Positions 30,200-40,127 of a stretch of 64,000 nucleotides of DNA are shown here, piece after piece. The stretch covers positions 77,476,267 through 77,540,266 of the forward strand of contig NC_063161.1 of the NCBI RefSeq assembly GCF_023159225.1. The letters are read 5' to 3'. A program made the translations under genes and the position numbers. This DNA is from Perognathus longimembris pacificus. Taxonomy: Eukaryota > Chordata > Mammalia > Rodentia > Heteromyidae. Position 1 is the first letter of the stretch. The number at the start of each line of letters is the position of its first letter. Under the pieces are notes generated by a model. That model had not been told where the DNA came from, did no database searches, and saw only the letters and a list, made by a program, of their open reading frames with translations.

Positions 30200-30788
30200 A
30201 AGGCACAGGAATGGAGGGACAAAGGATGAACAAACCCAACAGTGGTACTCACTGGACACTATGTTGAAAATGAACTATACAACTTGTGAGTGGAGATGGA
30301 AGGAAAAAACTGGGAGAGAGTGAAGGAAGGGGTGACATTGTCCAAAAAGAAATGTACTCAATGTAAGGTTCGCCAGAAAAGAAACCCACTACATGGTTCA
30401 GGCAGAAAGGAGTTTATTGGGGGGAGAGCACACTGCTGGCCTGCACACACAAGGTGGAGGTGTGGGAAGACAGAGGGGAAGGAAGAAGAGAAAAGGACAA
30501 AAGGAGAGCAAGAGAGAAAAGGAAAGAAAGCAGGGACTGGTGTTGACCCAAATTATATAGGGAAAGGCAGGAGATATGGCCAGTGGATTGGATATGACCT
30601 CAGAGAAGGAGGAGTTAACTGCCTCCAGGTGTGCCAATTACCTAGGTAACTCAAGTACTAGGCACAGACTTAAACAGGTGGGGGGTATCTGCATGGCGCC
30701 CTCCCAGGGGTGGACCTTCCACTCAATACCTCACTTGTGAAACTGTAACCCCTCTGTACATAACCTTTATAATAACAATAAAAAAATA
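30200..30788 (+). mobile_element. young-type L1 tail interrupted by a solo LTR
   Basis: GGCACAGGAATGGAGGGAC, ACTCACTGGACACTATGTTG and GGGGTGACATTGTCCAAAAAG precede the LTR. After it come ATACCTCACTTGTGAAACTG, TAACCCCTCTGTACATAACC and an AATAACAATAAAAAA tail. Left and right parts join cleanly when the LTR is removed. The left limit is approximate. Confidence 0.7.
30362..30721 (-). mobile_element. solo LTR of an endogenous retrovirus
   Basis: A 360 bp element with TG...CA ends and a 5 bp TSD, CTCAA, at 30357-30361 and 30722-30726. On the minus strand it has TATATAA (complement at 30553-30559) and AATAAA (complement at 30413-30418), in the order and spacing of a U3-R-U5 promoter and polyadenylation unit. 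A purine-rich internal stretch lies at 30466-30535. No gag/pol/env or second LTR is present, so it is a recombined solo LTR. TSD length fits a class I or III retrovirus. The family is not named. Confidence 0.85.
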
Positions 30789-30998
30789 GGCTGGGGATAT
30801 GGCCTAGTGGCAAGAGAGCTTGCCTCGTATACATGAGGCCCTGGGTTCGATTCTCCAGCACCACATATACAGAAAATGGCCAGAAGTGGCGCTGTGGCTC
30901 AAGTGGCAGAGTGCTAGCCTTGAGCAAAAAGAAGCCAGGGACAGTGCTCAGGCCCTGAGTCCAAGGCCCAGGACTGGCCAAAAAAACAGAAAAAAAAT
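30789..30998 (+). mobile_element. IDL-Geo-type SINE, AAAA subfamily, in L1 A-tail
   Basis: A full-length copy with B box GGTTCGATTC. The imperfect TSD AATAACAATAAAAAAATA (about 30771-30788) recurs as AATAACAATAAAAAATA after the tail. It used the A-rich tail of the L1 as its target. Confidence 0.9.
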
Positions 30999-31223
30999 AA
31001 CAATAAAAAATAAGTATCAGCCACAAAAATGTATGACATCTGTGCAATGAAAATATCAGAATAATAAATAGTTGATAAATAAAAATTTCTAAAATTGGTG
31101 ATTGACAACAAATCATACTTTCAAGGACCTCAAAAATATCAAGAAGGAGAAATTTTAAAAAAATCAATGCCTGAGCATATCATATTCAAACTATAGGAAG
31201 TTAAAAAGAAAGAGAAACTTTTG

Positions 31224-31503
31224 TGTATGTGTGCTGGTCCTGGGGCTTGAACTCAGGATATGAGCACTGTCCCTGAGCTGTTTTATTTCTTTTTGGGTTT
31301 TTTTCCTTGCTTTTGTTTTTGATTTTTGCTTGAAGCTGGTACTCTACCACTGAAGCCACAGCTCCTCTTCTGACTTATTTGTGATTACTTGGGAATCAGA
31401 GTCTCACAGACTTTCCTTTCCAGGCTGGCTTTATACTGCAATCCTCAGATCTCAGCCTCCTGAATAACTAGGATTGTAGGTGTGAGCTACTAGTGCCTGG
31501 CAG
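31224..31503 (-). mobile_element. B1-dID type 1 SINE in old L1
   Basis: A complete minus-strand dimer with a T-rich expansion (31280-31330). The TSD is GAGAAACTTTTG (31212-31223) against GAGAAATTTTTG (31504-31515), one mismatch. Confidence 0.9.
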
Positions 31504-32104
31504 GAGAAATTTTTGAGTAAAACCAGAATAAAGCATCATGGCTGAAGAGGAGCAGGAATGAGAAGGACACCAGACAGCTCTTTAGAAACCATGTGAGCAA
31601 GAAAAGAATGGAGTAAAATAGTTAAAGTGCTGAAAGAAAAGGGCCACCAACCTGGAATTCTAGATCCAGCTAAGCATCCTCTAAATATGAGGATAAAACA
31701 TTGTCTCCATGAAAGAAAGAAGTAGAAGGAAAAAAAGATAGGCTGGGTCACCAGCAGACTGTCCTATAGGAAATATTAGAAGTTCTTCAGAGAGAAAGAA
31801 AATGATATAGGTCGGGAAGTCAGAAAGGATCATCATTCAACTAAACAGAAATCAAATAAAAAATCTTTTATATCTTTGTCCTTGACATAATAGATAGCAA
31901 TTCATTCACAATAATGGGAGAAGCATTATATGGGATAATTATAACTTATGGATAAGTGAAACTCACAATAGCAATATTCTGAAGGATCAGAGAGAGAAAT
32001 TGGGAGCACAGTAACAAGAAACCTATACTACTCACTGTGATATTTGAAAGATGATTTGGATAACTTGGAAATAGATATGATAAATACTAAAACTTGACTC
32101 TTGT

Positions 32105-32320
32105 GGTGGTGGGGGGGGAGCAGGACTCAGTCTTACTTGGCTTTGCTTGCTTAGATGGCACTGTTCCAATGAAGGCATACTTCCAGTCTGGCTTTGTGTG
32201 TAGTTATTTGGGAGAGAAAGTCTAGTAAACTTTTCTGCCTGGGCTGGCTTTAAAATGTGATTCTCCACATCACAGCCTCCTTAGTAGCCAGGATTACAGG
32301 CATGAGCCACCAGATCTGTG
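32105..32320 (-). mobile_element. B1-dID type 1 SINE, diverged
   Basis: TGTAGTTATTTGGGAGAGAAAG linker region, then CTGGGCTGGCTTTAAAATG and ATTACAGGCATGAGCCACC. The ID half is poorly preserved and preceded by GGTGGTGGGGGGGG. Confidence 0.75.
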
Positions 32321-32395
32321 TTAGATTTTTTTTCTTAAAAACAAAAATACAATTGACATTCTAACAGAGGAGGGGAAATGCAACCACATTTGAGC

Positions 32396-32531
32396 AAGAG
32401 AAAGCCGATAAAGAGGGGAAGACCAAAAGAAGGAAGAAAAGAGGGGAAGAGGAGGGGAGGGGGAAAGAAAGGAGGGAAAGGGAAGTGGAAGGAGGAGGTG
32501 GGGGAAGGGGAAAGGGAAGAAAAAGGAAACA
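32396..32531 (+). repeat. polypurine (GGGGAA)n-like tract
   Basis: About 135 bp of A/G with few pyrimidines. Open frames on the opposite strand (Phe/Pro/Ser-rich) are composition artefacts. Confidence 0.88.
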
Positions 32532-32714
32532 AACAAAGCTAATTAAAAAGCTAAAAGGAGGTAGTTACTAACCCGTCAAGAGTTGTACTCAAGGAAGACC
32601 CATTTCTATCCATGTCACTCTCACCTTATTCCCCTAAATCATTTAGCTAATCACTGTCATTAACTTCTGGATTATCTTTCCTATATTGCTTTCAGAAAAA
32701 AATTAAGAGCACCC
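32532..32714. other. unique non-coding sequence
   Basis: Nothing recognised. Confidence 0.4.
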
Positions 32715-32803
32715 AGAAAAGGGCTGGAGGCATGGCTCAAGTGGTAGAGCCACCTGCCTAGCAAGCACTAGGCCCTGAGTTCAAATACTAGCACTACTAA
32801 AAA
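32715..32803 (+). mobile_element. ID monomer, type 2 kind, well preserved
   Basis: GGGCTGGAGGCATGGCTCAA, GTGGTAGAGCCACCTGCC, TAGCAAGCACTAGGCCC and GAGTTCAAATACTAGC. Confidence 0.85.
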
Positions 32804-32824
32804 GACTTACACAGCTGAATGAAT

Positions 32825-33230
32825 TAGCATTTTAGCTGAGCCTATAATACTACCTACTGGGGAGGCAGAGATCAGGAGATTCTTGTTCCCCACTTGAGCC
32901 ATGCCTCTAGTAGGAGATGAAGGTTTGAGGGCAGCTCAAGCATAACAATGTTGTACAAGATTCCATCTCAACCAATGGCTGTGTGTGCAGTGACATGCAC
33001 CTGTTATTCCAGCTACAAGAAGCACAATGGCTGGACTCAGTGGTGTGCACCCATCATCTACAGCAACACAGAAATGCTTGAATAGGGGGATCATTGTCAA
33101 GGCTTGTCAGGACATAAAGCAAAACCCTACCTTGAAAACAACCAGTGCAAAAGGAGACTGGAGGAGTGCCTCAGTGGTAAGGCACCTGCCTAATAGTCAC
33201 AAAGCCCTGGGATAAATCTTCAGTACCAAA
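32825..33230 (+). mobile_element. multi-B1 composite SINE (B1-B1-B1-ID)
   Basis: B1-like heads start near 32833 (AGCTGAGCCTATAATAC), 32978 (TGGCTGTGTGTGCAGTGAC, after CATCTCAACCAA) and 33028 (TGGCTGGACTCAGTGG). An ID half follows (AGTGCCTCAGTGGTAAGGC; ACCTGCCTAATAGTCAC). The second junction (CAACCAATGGCTG) resembles those at 5.8 and 51.6 kb. Confidence 0.65.
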
Positions 33231-33241
33231 AAAAATCTTTT

Positions 33242-33452
33242 GGGGCTGAGGATATAGCCTAGTGGCAAGAGTGCCTGCCTCGGATACACGAGGCCCTAGG
33301 TTCGATTCCCCAGCACCACATATACAGAAAACGGCCAGAAGCGGCGCTGTGGCTCAGGTGGCAGAGTGCTAGCCTTGAGCGGGAAGAAGCCAGGGACAGT
33401 GCTCAGGCCCTGAGTCCAAGGCCCAGGACTGGCCAAAAAAAAAAAAAAAAAT
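33242..33452 (+). mobile_element. IDL-Geo-type SINE, GCGGG subfamily
   Basis: A near-consensus copy with CGGATACACGAGGCCC, CTAGGTTCGATTCCC and GAGCGGGAAGAAGCC, plus a poly-A of about 17. The TSD is about AAAAAATCTTTT on both sides. It inserted into the A-rich tail of the preceding composite SINE. Confidence 0.93.
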
Positions 33453-33488
33453 CTTTTTACTTACTTAAAAAACTATATAAACCATATA

Positions 33489-33609
33489 CATAGGCATAAA
33501 GACACAAAGTCACAAAGACATTAATATTACATGTTTATGTATTATTACATAATTACATATTTATTACATAAACATGTAATATTTATGTCTTTGTGTTTTT
33601 ATGTCTATG
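33489..33609. repeat. AT-rich near-perfect inverted repeat
   Basis: The left arm 33489-33539 (CATAGGCATAAAG...ACATGTTTATG) pairs with the right arm 33567-33609 (CATAAACATGT...TTATGTCTATG) around a 27 bp A/T spacer. The left arm holds an extra segment of about 8 bp (ACAAAGTC). No TSD or known MITE termini are seen. A hairpin or cruciform could form. Confidence 0.85.
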
Positions 33610-33627
33610 TAATATTTACATGGAAAA

Positions 33628-33705
33628 TAGGTAGGATATGGTTCAAGTGGTAGGACACCAGCTTAGCAAGCACAAGGTCCTGAATTCAAATTTTGACACC
33701 ACGAA
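33628..33705 (+). mobile_element. ID monomer
   Basis: ATAGGTAGGATATGGTTCAAG, ACCAGCTTAGCAAGCACAAG and GAATTCAAATTTTGACACC, a degenerate ID unit. Confidence 0.7.
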
Positions 33706-34140
33706 AGTCTTATCTCTTCTTCAGTGAACATAGGTTATAATCATCGTGTACTGAATTTTCAAATCCTTGTGTCTATTTCTAGATGTTCTGTATTTCTTCG
33801 TTGGTATTTCTCCTTGTGCAATAGTAACACCTCTTATTCCAGAAGCAGTACAATACGTTTTCATATCTAGAAAAAAATAGCCTTTAGTGACTTTATGGTT
33901 TTACTATTTCTTTATGGTTTTCCTATTTTGTATTATCTTTCCATTTGGCTGTTCCAATCAACTTCTCTGATTCAGGGTCAGGGGCTATTTTTATGGATCA
34001 TATTGCATTCACATCTCTACGATGCTGAGTCAACTTGCCCACAGATAAGAGATGTCTTTCTACCTGCTCAAGTTTATTTTTTGTGGAAATATTGAAATCG
34101 ATACTTGTAAACCCCACATCTCATGCTGACTCAGACAAGT
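33706..34140. other. unique non-coding sequence
   Basis: AT-rich. The open frame at 33895-34095 has no domain. No repeat family is recognised. Confidence 0.4.
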
Positions 34141-34199
34141 ACAAATAAATGCACACATGGACTATGTTAGTGAAACTGTAGAATATTTTAGATAAACAG

Positions 34200-34985
34200 G
34201 AAACGGCTCACAGCTGTCTGGATAAAACATTGATTACTCATAGAGTCAAGACAATTAGTCATCTCATCAGCAAAACTAGATGACAGGAAATATAAAAATG
34301 ATGAAGAAAGACCATGATCAATTTACAATTCTATACCCAGAGGACATATCAGTCAAGCATGAAAGCCAAGTAAAGGTATTTTCACACTTAAAAAATGAAG
34401 AGAAGTTATGTCCACAAATGACCTCCCCCACGCACAAGAGAGACACTCCAACAAGAAGAAGAGTGAATTCTGATGAAGGAATGCCATGTTGAAGACAAGA
34501 ATAAAAGAATATGTCATCCCATACACTGATTGATCTGAAACACTGAATTTTAAACAAGTTAGTGCAAAGAGACAGTTGTGAATTTCTGTATATCAAAACA
34601 TGCAAAGTGGAAGAAGGACCAGAATTTATTAAGTCTTTCTTGCCTGAGGGAAAAACAAAGACACTGTAACTTCAGACTTGGGAGAAAATCATAAAACACA
34701 TATATTAACAAAGCTTTATAGGTAACAATAGAAGGACAAAAATACAAAATATCCTTTTCAAAACTAAAGAAATTTTATCAATCCACAGAAGGAAGAAAAG
34801 GAAGAGAGGGGGACATGGCAAATAGAAACATACAAAATAGATGATAGAAATAAATCCAAATATAATCAGGATTATAGTAATATACTGGGTTAAACTCATC
34901 TTTAAAATATCAAATTGAATTTAAAGTACAGTCACATATTCTTCTAAGTCACTTTTAAAACCAAACAACATTGAAAGGTTAAGAT
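34200..34985 (+). mobile_element. old L1/HAL1-like fragment
   Basis: CAATTCTATACCCAGAGGAC, TTTTCACACTTAAAAAATG and a following CCTCCCCCACGCAC block resemble an old half-L1 3' region (the motif 'TTCTATACCCAG' then 'TTTTCAGAC'). It includes copy 1 of the 190 bp duplication. Boundaries are approximate. Confidence 0.5.
34414..34603 (+). repeat. dispersed direct duplication, copy 1
   Basis: A 190 bp segment that recurs in the same orientation at 35468-35654 with 8 substitutions and one 3 bp indel (about 96% identity by hand count). Homology stops abruptly at both ends. Confidence 0.93.
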
Positions 34986-35039
34986 TTTTAAAGTTAATTT
35001 GTTACAAGTTGTAGTTTTATTCTTATTCCCAATACAAGG

Positions 35040-35220
35040 ATTTTCCAGTCTCTCCTTCCTTATTCCTTTTTTCCTTCCTCCTTCCCTCCCTCCCTTTCAT
35101 CCTTCCTCTTCCTTAATTTCTTTCTTTCTTCCAATATGATCTCCACCTTTCTTCCTCTTTCCCTCCCTCCCTTCCGTGTTTCCTCCCTCCCTTCTTTTTT
35201 CTTTCCTTCCTTCCTTCTTT
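35040..35220 (+). repeat. (CTTC/CCCT)n polypyrimidine tract
   Basis: Imperfect CCTT and CCCTCC repeats. It lies between the two duplication copies. Confidence 0.88.
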
Positions 35221-35328
35221 TCAATACGATCTCACTATGTATCCCAGGCTTGCCTCAAACTCCCAGTCCTCCATCTCAAGCCTCCTGACTGCTGGACCTA
35301 AAGGAGTGTACCACCAAACTTGACTTGT
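35221..35328 (-). mobile_element. B1 monomer
   Basis: CAATACGATCTCACTATGTA, CCAGGCTTGCCTCAAACTC and GAGTGTACCACCAAACTTGAC. Confidence 0.8.
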
Positions 35329-35467
35329 TCTTTAGAAAACACCTTCCATAAGCCAGTCTCTGCAATTGTTGGGTCTGTTCCTGTTATCCAGCATGGTTAC
35401 CATTCCTCCAGCTTTAGGACATTTTCTGTTTTGCTCCACCTTGACCAGTCTTAGGAGATGTGAAGGA

Positions 35468-35654
35468 ACAAATGACCTCGCCCACTCACAAGAGAGACAC
35501 TCCAACAAGAAGAAAAATGAATTCTGATGAAGGAATGCCATGTTGAAGACAAGAATAAAAGGATATGTCCCATACACTGATTGATCTGAAACATTGAATT
35601 TTAAACAAGCTAGTGCAAAGAGACAGTTGTGAATTTCTGCATATCAAAACATGC
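35468..35654 (+). repeat. dispersed direct duplication, copy 2
   Basis: The partner of 34414-34603. It has no flanking L1 sequence and no evident A-tail or TSD, so it does not look like an independent retroposed copy. Confidence 0.93.
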
Positions 35655-36689
35655 TCTGTTCTAAAGACTTCAAGTGTTTAAGAGCCTCTACTTGGACAAT
35701 TTTTGTTCAACAATTTTCAAATTCTCCTGACTTATTTTTGCCATTTATCCATCTTGATATTTTCCCCTCCCGCACAGAAATTTGAACTTGTTAGGACTTT
35801 GACCTTCAAAGCACTGAGAGAAAAGCTTTACTAGTAATGAATTTTGTGAAAAACCCAACAACCTAAACCCATTGGCTAAGTTGGAGGAAGAAACAAGGCT
35901 GATCTGCTACAGCTGAATTAGCTGTGTGCCTGCTGCACCCAGAAGGCCTGTGATGGCAATTCTGTCTTAATTTTTCAAGTGAAGTAATCAGGAAACCAAG
36001 TTTCCAAGTAAAAGAACGATAGGAGAACAAATGTCCTAGCTGTGCCCGGGTCACCAGGTGTCGGTTAAGGGAAGCCTTTGGAAGCCGGTGAGTGGTCTGG
36101 GCAGGGCGGGCCTGGCGCATACCTGCCTGTCTGGGTGGACAGGAGAATAATTAACCACAGGAAAATGACTTCTGCTGAGGTTCATCTATTCTGACTGACA
36201 GCCACATGCCTAACACAGACATGTCTTATGCAGCAGTGGAGCTAGGCTTTATTTAGAACATGTTATTTTTACATCATGGGTGATTTCGTTGGTAAGAACT
36301 TGGGGGAGAGCGCATTGAGATGTGTTTTTCCATCCAAAGAGAGTGGATCTGAGGCCTCTGCTAAGGACACAGCTTTCCTTCTGGGCCATGGCAGAATCCG
36401 GCTGCACTGGGGTCACAAGGGCCTTGCTGGGAGTCAGAGAGCTTGGAGCAAGCCCAGCGTCAGCAGGCTGGCTGGTTTGCTGGGGGGCATGGCAGGCCTT
36501 CACGTGTGTCTTCTCCAAGAGGCCCGGCTTGGGCCCAAGCTGCTCAGCACCAAGGAGACAGCCTATCTTGGCATCAGCCTGGCTCACCAGCCTCTCCAGC
36601 CTCCCTAGACACCACAGGGGGAATTCACCTAGGTGAACAAAGTCTCAGCTTGATGGTCGATTTGATTACAGGCCAGGCACTCCCAACAA
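35655..36689. other. unique non-coding sequence
   Basis: No SINE is present. Open frames near 36249-36733 overlap on both strands in a GC-richer patch and carry no recognisable domain. An exon cannot be excluded but nothing supports one. Confidence 0.4.
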
Positions 36690-36895
36690 GGGCTGGGCTC
36701 ATCCAGCTATTGACATGTCTCATCGTTCACTAAGTTCCCTTATTGTCTTCTTTGTATGGATGGCAAAATCTAGGCTCAGAGAAGTTAAAGAACTTGCTCA
36801 GAGTTGCACAGCCAGTCATGGGTAGAGCCAGGCTCTGAGCCAGGACTGAGGTTGACCCTCCATGTCTGTTCTCTTACCCACTCATACCACATACC
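36690..36895 (-). repeat. MIR fragment
   Basis: CTAGGCTCAGAGAAGTTAAAG, AACTTGCTCAGAGTTGCACAG, CCAGTCATGGGTAGAGCC and TGTTCTCTTACCCACTCATAC are the MIR complement in correct order. Confidence 0.8.
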
Positions 36896-37023
36896 TCCCA
36901 ATCTCTCTGTAACCCACACATTCCCAGCAGCTTAAAAAAAATTCCTAATGTGTTGCCCACAGACCAGCTTTTGGGTTACAGGTGAAGGAAGACAGAAATG
37001 AAACCTCTGATCTGAGAGCTCAG

Positions 37024-37039
37024 CTCGCCCCCTCCTGGC
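37024..37039 (-). promoter_or_regulatory. CTCF-like motif
   Basis: The minus strand reads GCCAGGAGGGGGCGAG, close to the CTCF core CCASYAGRKGGC, with a G where C/T is preferred. It is a single motif match and occupancy is unknown. Confidence 0.4.
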
Positions 37040-37338
37040 CAGCATCTAGTGGGGGTAATTGTGAGAGGAATCGCTGTTGGGAATCAGCCAGTGAGCTGTC
37101 CTGATTAGCACTCCTTTCCCAGTCCCAAAACAGTGCTCGCAGGGAGGGGGAGGGTGTCTCAGCTCAAGCTCTCTGGCCTGTGGCAGTCTAACCACTTCTA
37201 CTCACTAACTGCTCCTCCATGCCAGGACTGGCCCTCACGTCTGCTAATTCCGTTTCTACCAGCCCTGAAATTGGTTAGCAGTTCACTTCACCTCTCAAAA
37301 CCTCCAGTTTCCTTTGGGGTACAATTATGACTATGTTA

Positions 37339-37340
<2 letters not shown>
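37040..37340. other. unique non-coding sequence
   Basis: A GC-moderate stretch with nothing recognised. Confidence 0.4.

Positions 37341-37390
<50 letters not shown>
37341..37390 (+). repeat. (GT)25
   Basis: A perfect array at the tail side of the minus-strand SINE. Confidence 0.97.
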
Positions 37391-37392
<2 letters not shown>

Positions 37393-37620
37393 ATCCTGGG
37401 GCTTGAACTCAGGGCCTGGGCAGTATCCCTAAACTTCTTTTGTTCAAGGCTAGTGCTCTACCACTTGAGCCACAGCTCCACTTCCAGCTTTTTTGGTGAT
37501 TAATTGGAGACAAGAGTCTTATGGACTTTCCTGCTCTAGCTGGCTTCAGTTGTGATCCTTAAATCTCAGCCTCCTGAGTAGCTAGGATTACAGGCTTGAG
37601 CCACTGGCACCAGGCTCAAG
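37391..37620 (-). mobile_element. B1-dID type 1 SINE, well preserved
   Basis: CCTGGGGCTTGAACTCAGGG, ACCACTTGAGCCACAGCTCC, GTGATTAATTGGAGACAAGAG and AGGATTACAGGCTTGAGCC. Confidence 0.93.
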
Positions 37621-37731
37621 TATGACTAATTTTCTAGAAAAAAAATACTCATCCATTGCTTTATTGCCTGGCTCTATGGTTCTATTCACATACAAAATTT
37701 CATTCATTCTTAAAAGTACTTCACGGGACAA

Positions 37732-38050
37732 GATATCATTAAGATGCTGAGGATGGAACTCTTGCCTTACCTATTCTTAAAATTGAGCCACATTCCCAAC
37801 CCCAGGATGTTGCTTTCTTTGATTGATGATTGATGACTGATTGCAGTATTGGGAATTGATCTCAAAGAGCCTTGCCTTTTCAAGGCAAGCATCCTATCAC
37901 TTGATCCCTGCCCTCCCCCCTCCCACTCCATTTGTTTGCTTTCAGGTTATTTTTAGATAAGTTCTCATGCTAACTTTGCCTGACTTCAACCAGTCATTCT
38001 CCCACTTCTGCCTTCTGAGGAGATGGGATTACAAGCACCCTGCTCAGCTC
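37732..38050 (-). mobile_element. two ID units and a B1 unit, degraded
   Basis: ID-like complements lie at about 37732-37803 (ending CACATTCCCAACCCC) and 37843-37915 (TTGGGAATTGATCTCAAAG; CAAGGCAAGCATCC). A B1 complement follows (GGAGATGGGATTACAAGC). This is probably a type 2 dimer plus a separate ID. Confidence 0.6.
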
Positions 38051-38639
38051 TTCCAAGATGCTGCTTTCAAATGAGAAAACCAAAGCCTGCCTGGGGAGCT
38101 CCTGGGGCATGCCCCAGCATGTACCACATAGTAGGGCTGTTATCAGTAGTTAGCAATTGCTGCAGACATTACTGCCCTCACACATACCCCCCTCAAATCT
38201 CCAAATCACGGCTCCAAATCACAGCCAGCACATCACAGCCATGCCGAGTTTAAGGAGAAACTGGCTTGTAGATGGAGGATTGATACCACATTGATTCTAA
38301 TCTTATTCTAAAACAAGCACTTCTTTAAAAAGAAAGAAAGAAAAACTACACATACAAAATCCAAAACCTGCCCAGCCAGACTGCCCAGTTTTCTTCAACA
38401 AAGGCTATCTTAATGAAATCTCAAGTTCATTTACTCTGAGAACCTCTTAAAAAGAGAGGCATCTCTGTCCCCAATATTGGTCTAGAAACAGCGGTCTATC
38501 GGGGTGCCCCGGCCTTTCCTGCACTGGTGCTTTAGGGAACAGACACACTGCTCCCCTCCATGGCCAACGTCGTCACTCAGTCACAGGTCCTCTGCCATGG
38601 AGCAGGGGATCCACACACGTGGGTGACAAGATGGTCCTG
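38051..38639. other. unique non-coding sequence
   Basis: Nothing recognised apart from an AAAGAAAGAAAGAAAAAC stretch near 38330. Confidence 0.4.
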
Positions 38640-38860
38640 CCCCAGCACTGAGAGGGAAGGAGTATACCTGGGCTGGAGTCCCAGCTCTGCAACCTTGGCC
38701 ACTTGCAACCTCTCTGGACCCTCCATTTCCTTTTCTGTGAAATAGGAATCAACCCCCCATCTCCATGGCTGTTGCGTGCCAGTGACTGGACACATGTGTA
38801 TAACAGGCTCTGAGCAGTGCTCAGCACCCCCAACAACAACGAGGACAATGGGTGCTAATG
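38640..38860 (+). repeat. MIR
   Basis: GGAGTCCCAGCTCTGCAACC, TTGGCCACTTGCAACCTCTC, CATTTCCTTTTCTGTGAAAT and ACAGGCTCTGAGCAGTGC follow the MIR consensus order almost end to end. Open frames over it are not genes. Confidence 0.85.
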
Positions 38861-40110
38861 TCCTCACGTACACACGGAGAGCTGCTCGAATCCCTCTGTC
38901 CACCCAGCTCCTGGCACTGTGTTACAGGTAGTTTGGCACAATGGGGAACATTGGTATTTGACAACAGAACCTGTAGCTTGGGTCTAGACTCTACCATGGG
39001 GAAAAAAGCTGGGTAGGGTTCAAGGTGAGAACGGTTATGGAAGGGCAGGGTCTCCAGTTGGAGTGTCACAGAGTCTTCCCAATGGCCTCACCTGAAGAGT
39101 TCAGAGCTCATTCCCCTCTCCTGCCCTCCCCACCCCGTCTCCAGAAAAGCTGAGTCTAGCTTCTTTGCTCGGTCTTGGCTTTCCACTGGTGACTACTTCC
39201 AGAGTGTGAGGAATTTGATTGTCCTGGAAGGGTAAGGAAGGGAAGTTTCTAGAAGGGATGATCCCAGCAGCCATACCAGTTGGCTCCAGGCAAAACTGGT
39301 AGTCATTCCCAAATACCCATGAGCCATGAAGCATTTTAGTTTCTCTACTTGGGTCCTGGACACCTGAGTAAAAGTCATATTCAACCCAACCTGGCAGCCT
39401 GGAAAAGCATTTCCTGCAAGGAACCCCTCTCCATGAGGCTTAGATAAGACTTGTGAGGGCCTCACTAGGACAGGGCCAGACAGTCCTTCCAAAGTCTCAT
39501 TCTTTGAGGTGAACCATGTGGCCCCACTGATGGTTCAAAGATTTGTCAGTCAAGCTTTGGTCCAGCTTCTGTCCTCCCAGCCCAGCCTTGAGGCCAACCA
39601 GCAAATAGCCTCGGCCTCGGGTAGGGCAGTCTCCTGACCTCCTCTCCTCCCGTGTCCGCCCACCTTCCTCCATTGGCTCTCTCTGGCCCTGCTCACTTTT
39701 CCCATAAAATGAGTTGCTTTTTGCCTAACGTCCAGGCACCTGGAGATTTTCTGCTCAGAGCAGTCTCCCTTGCAATAGGTGAGGCTCTCCCCGCAGCACA
39801 AGAGGCAAACCTCTCCAATAATCCTTCTGAGTAGGCTTTCCTTACAAAGTCTAAGTGTGTGTGTGTGCGTGTGTGTGGAATGGCATTCTCTGACTCTCAG
39901 AAGACTGAGTGTGGCCTGAGAAAGATCTATTGCTCTTAGCATTACCAAGGCCACAGATTTCACTGAATAGTGAAATCTAGTGTAATAGTGTAAACTATTC
40001 AGTTTCCAAACTTCCCCAGACCTTGGAGCCTGGCAGGGGCCTATCCAAATGGTGTTTGTTTGCTGCTCACCTTCCACCTCCTGTTTACAGGAAGTCACCA
40101 ATCCTAGGAT
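38861..40110. other. unique non-coding sequence
   Basis: 1.25 kb without SINEs. A short (GT)n with GCGT lies at 39857-39880. TAGTGAAATCTAGTG/TAATAGTGTAAACTA near 39967-39997 forms a local imperfect repeat. Open frames (such as 39550-40101 minus, 183 codons) have no recognisable domain. Confidence 0.4.
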
Positions 40111-40113
40111 TGT

Positions 40114-40127
40114 CCCCCCCCCCCCCC
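40114..40127 (+). repeat. C14 homopolymer
   Basis: A run of 14 C. Confidence 0.95.

Larger units (their letters stand above)
28894..32095 (+). pseudogene. old L1/HAL1-like element, 5' region through ORF1, heavily interrupted
   Basis: Landmarks in order: AAAGCCACTGAACAATCAAA (about 29004), GGACTTGAACAAAACCTCTG, AGGGAAAGTTTGAAGAGAC, TTTGATGGGCTCATCAGTAG (about 30018), CATATCATATTCAAACTATAG, GAAACCATGTGAGCAAGAA and GTTCTTCAGAGAGAAAGAAA. These match the 5' UTR and ORF1 of an ancient L1 or half-L1. The ORF1 frame is lost. It is interrupted by a young L1 tail with solo LTR and SINE (about 30.2-31.0 kb) and by a B1-dID (31224-31503). No ORF2 follows it, which favours HAL1 over full L1. Confidence 0.7.

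Noticed and set aside
30362..30721. Possible complete provirus around the LTR
   Set aside because: Only one LTR is present and the flanking DNA rejoins as L1. No internal coding region exists.
33489..33609. CRISPR-like or microRNA precursor reading of the inverted repeat
   Set aside because: A single palindrome in vertebrate DNA with a very A/T-rich loop. There is no repeat-spacer periodicity, and arm asymmetry and AT content do not resemble a typical pre-miRNA without expression data.
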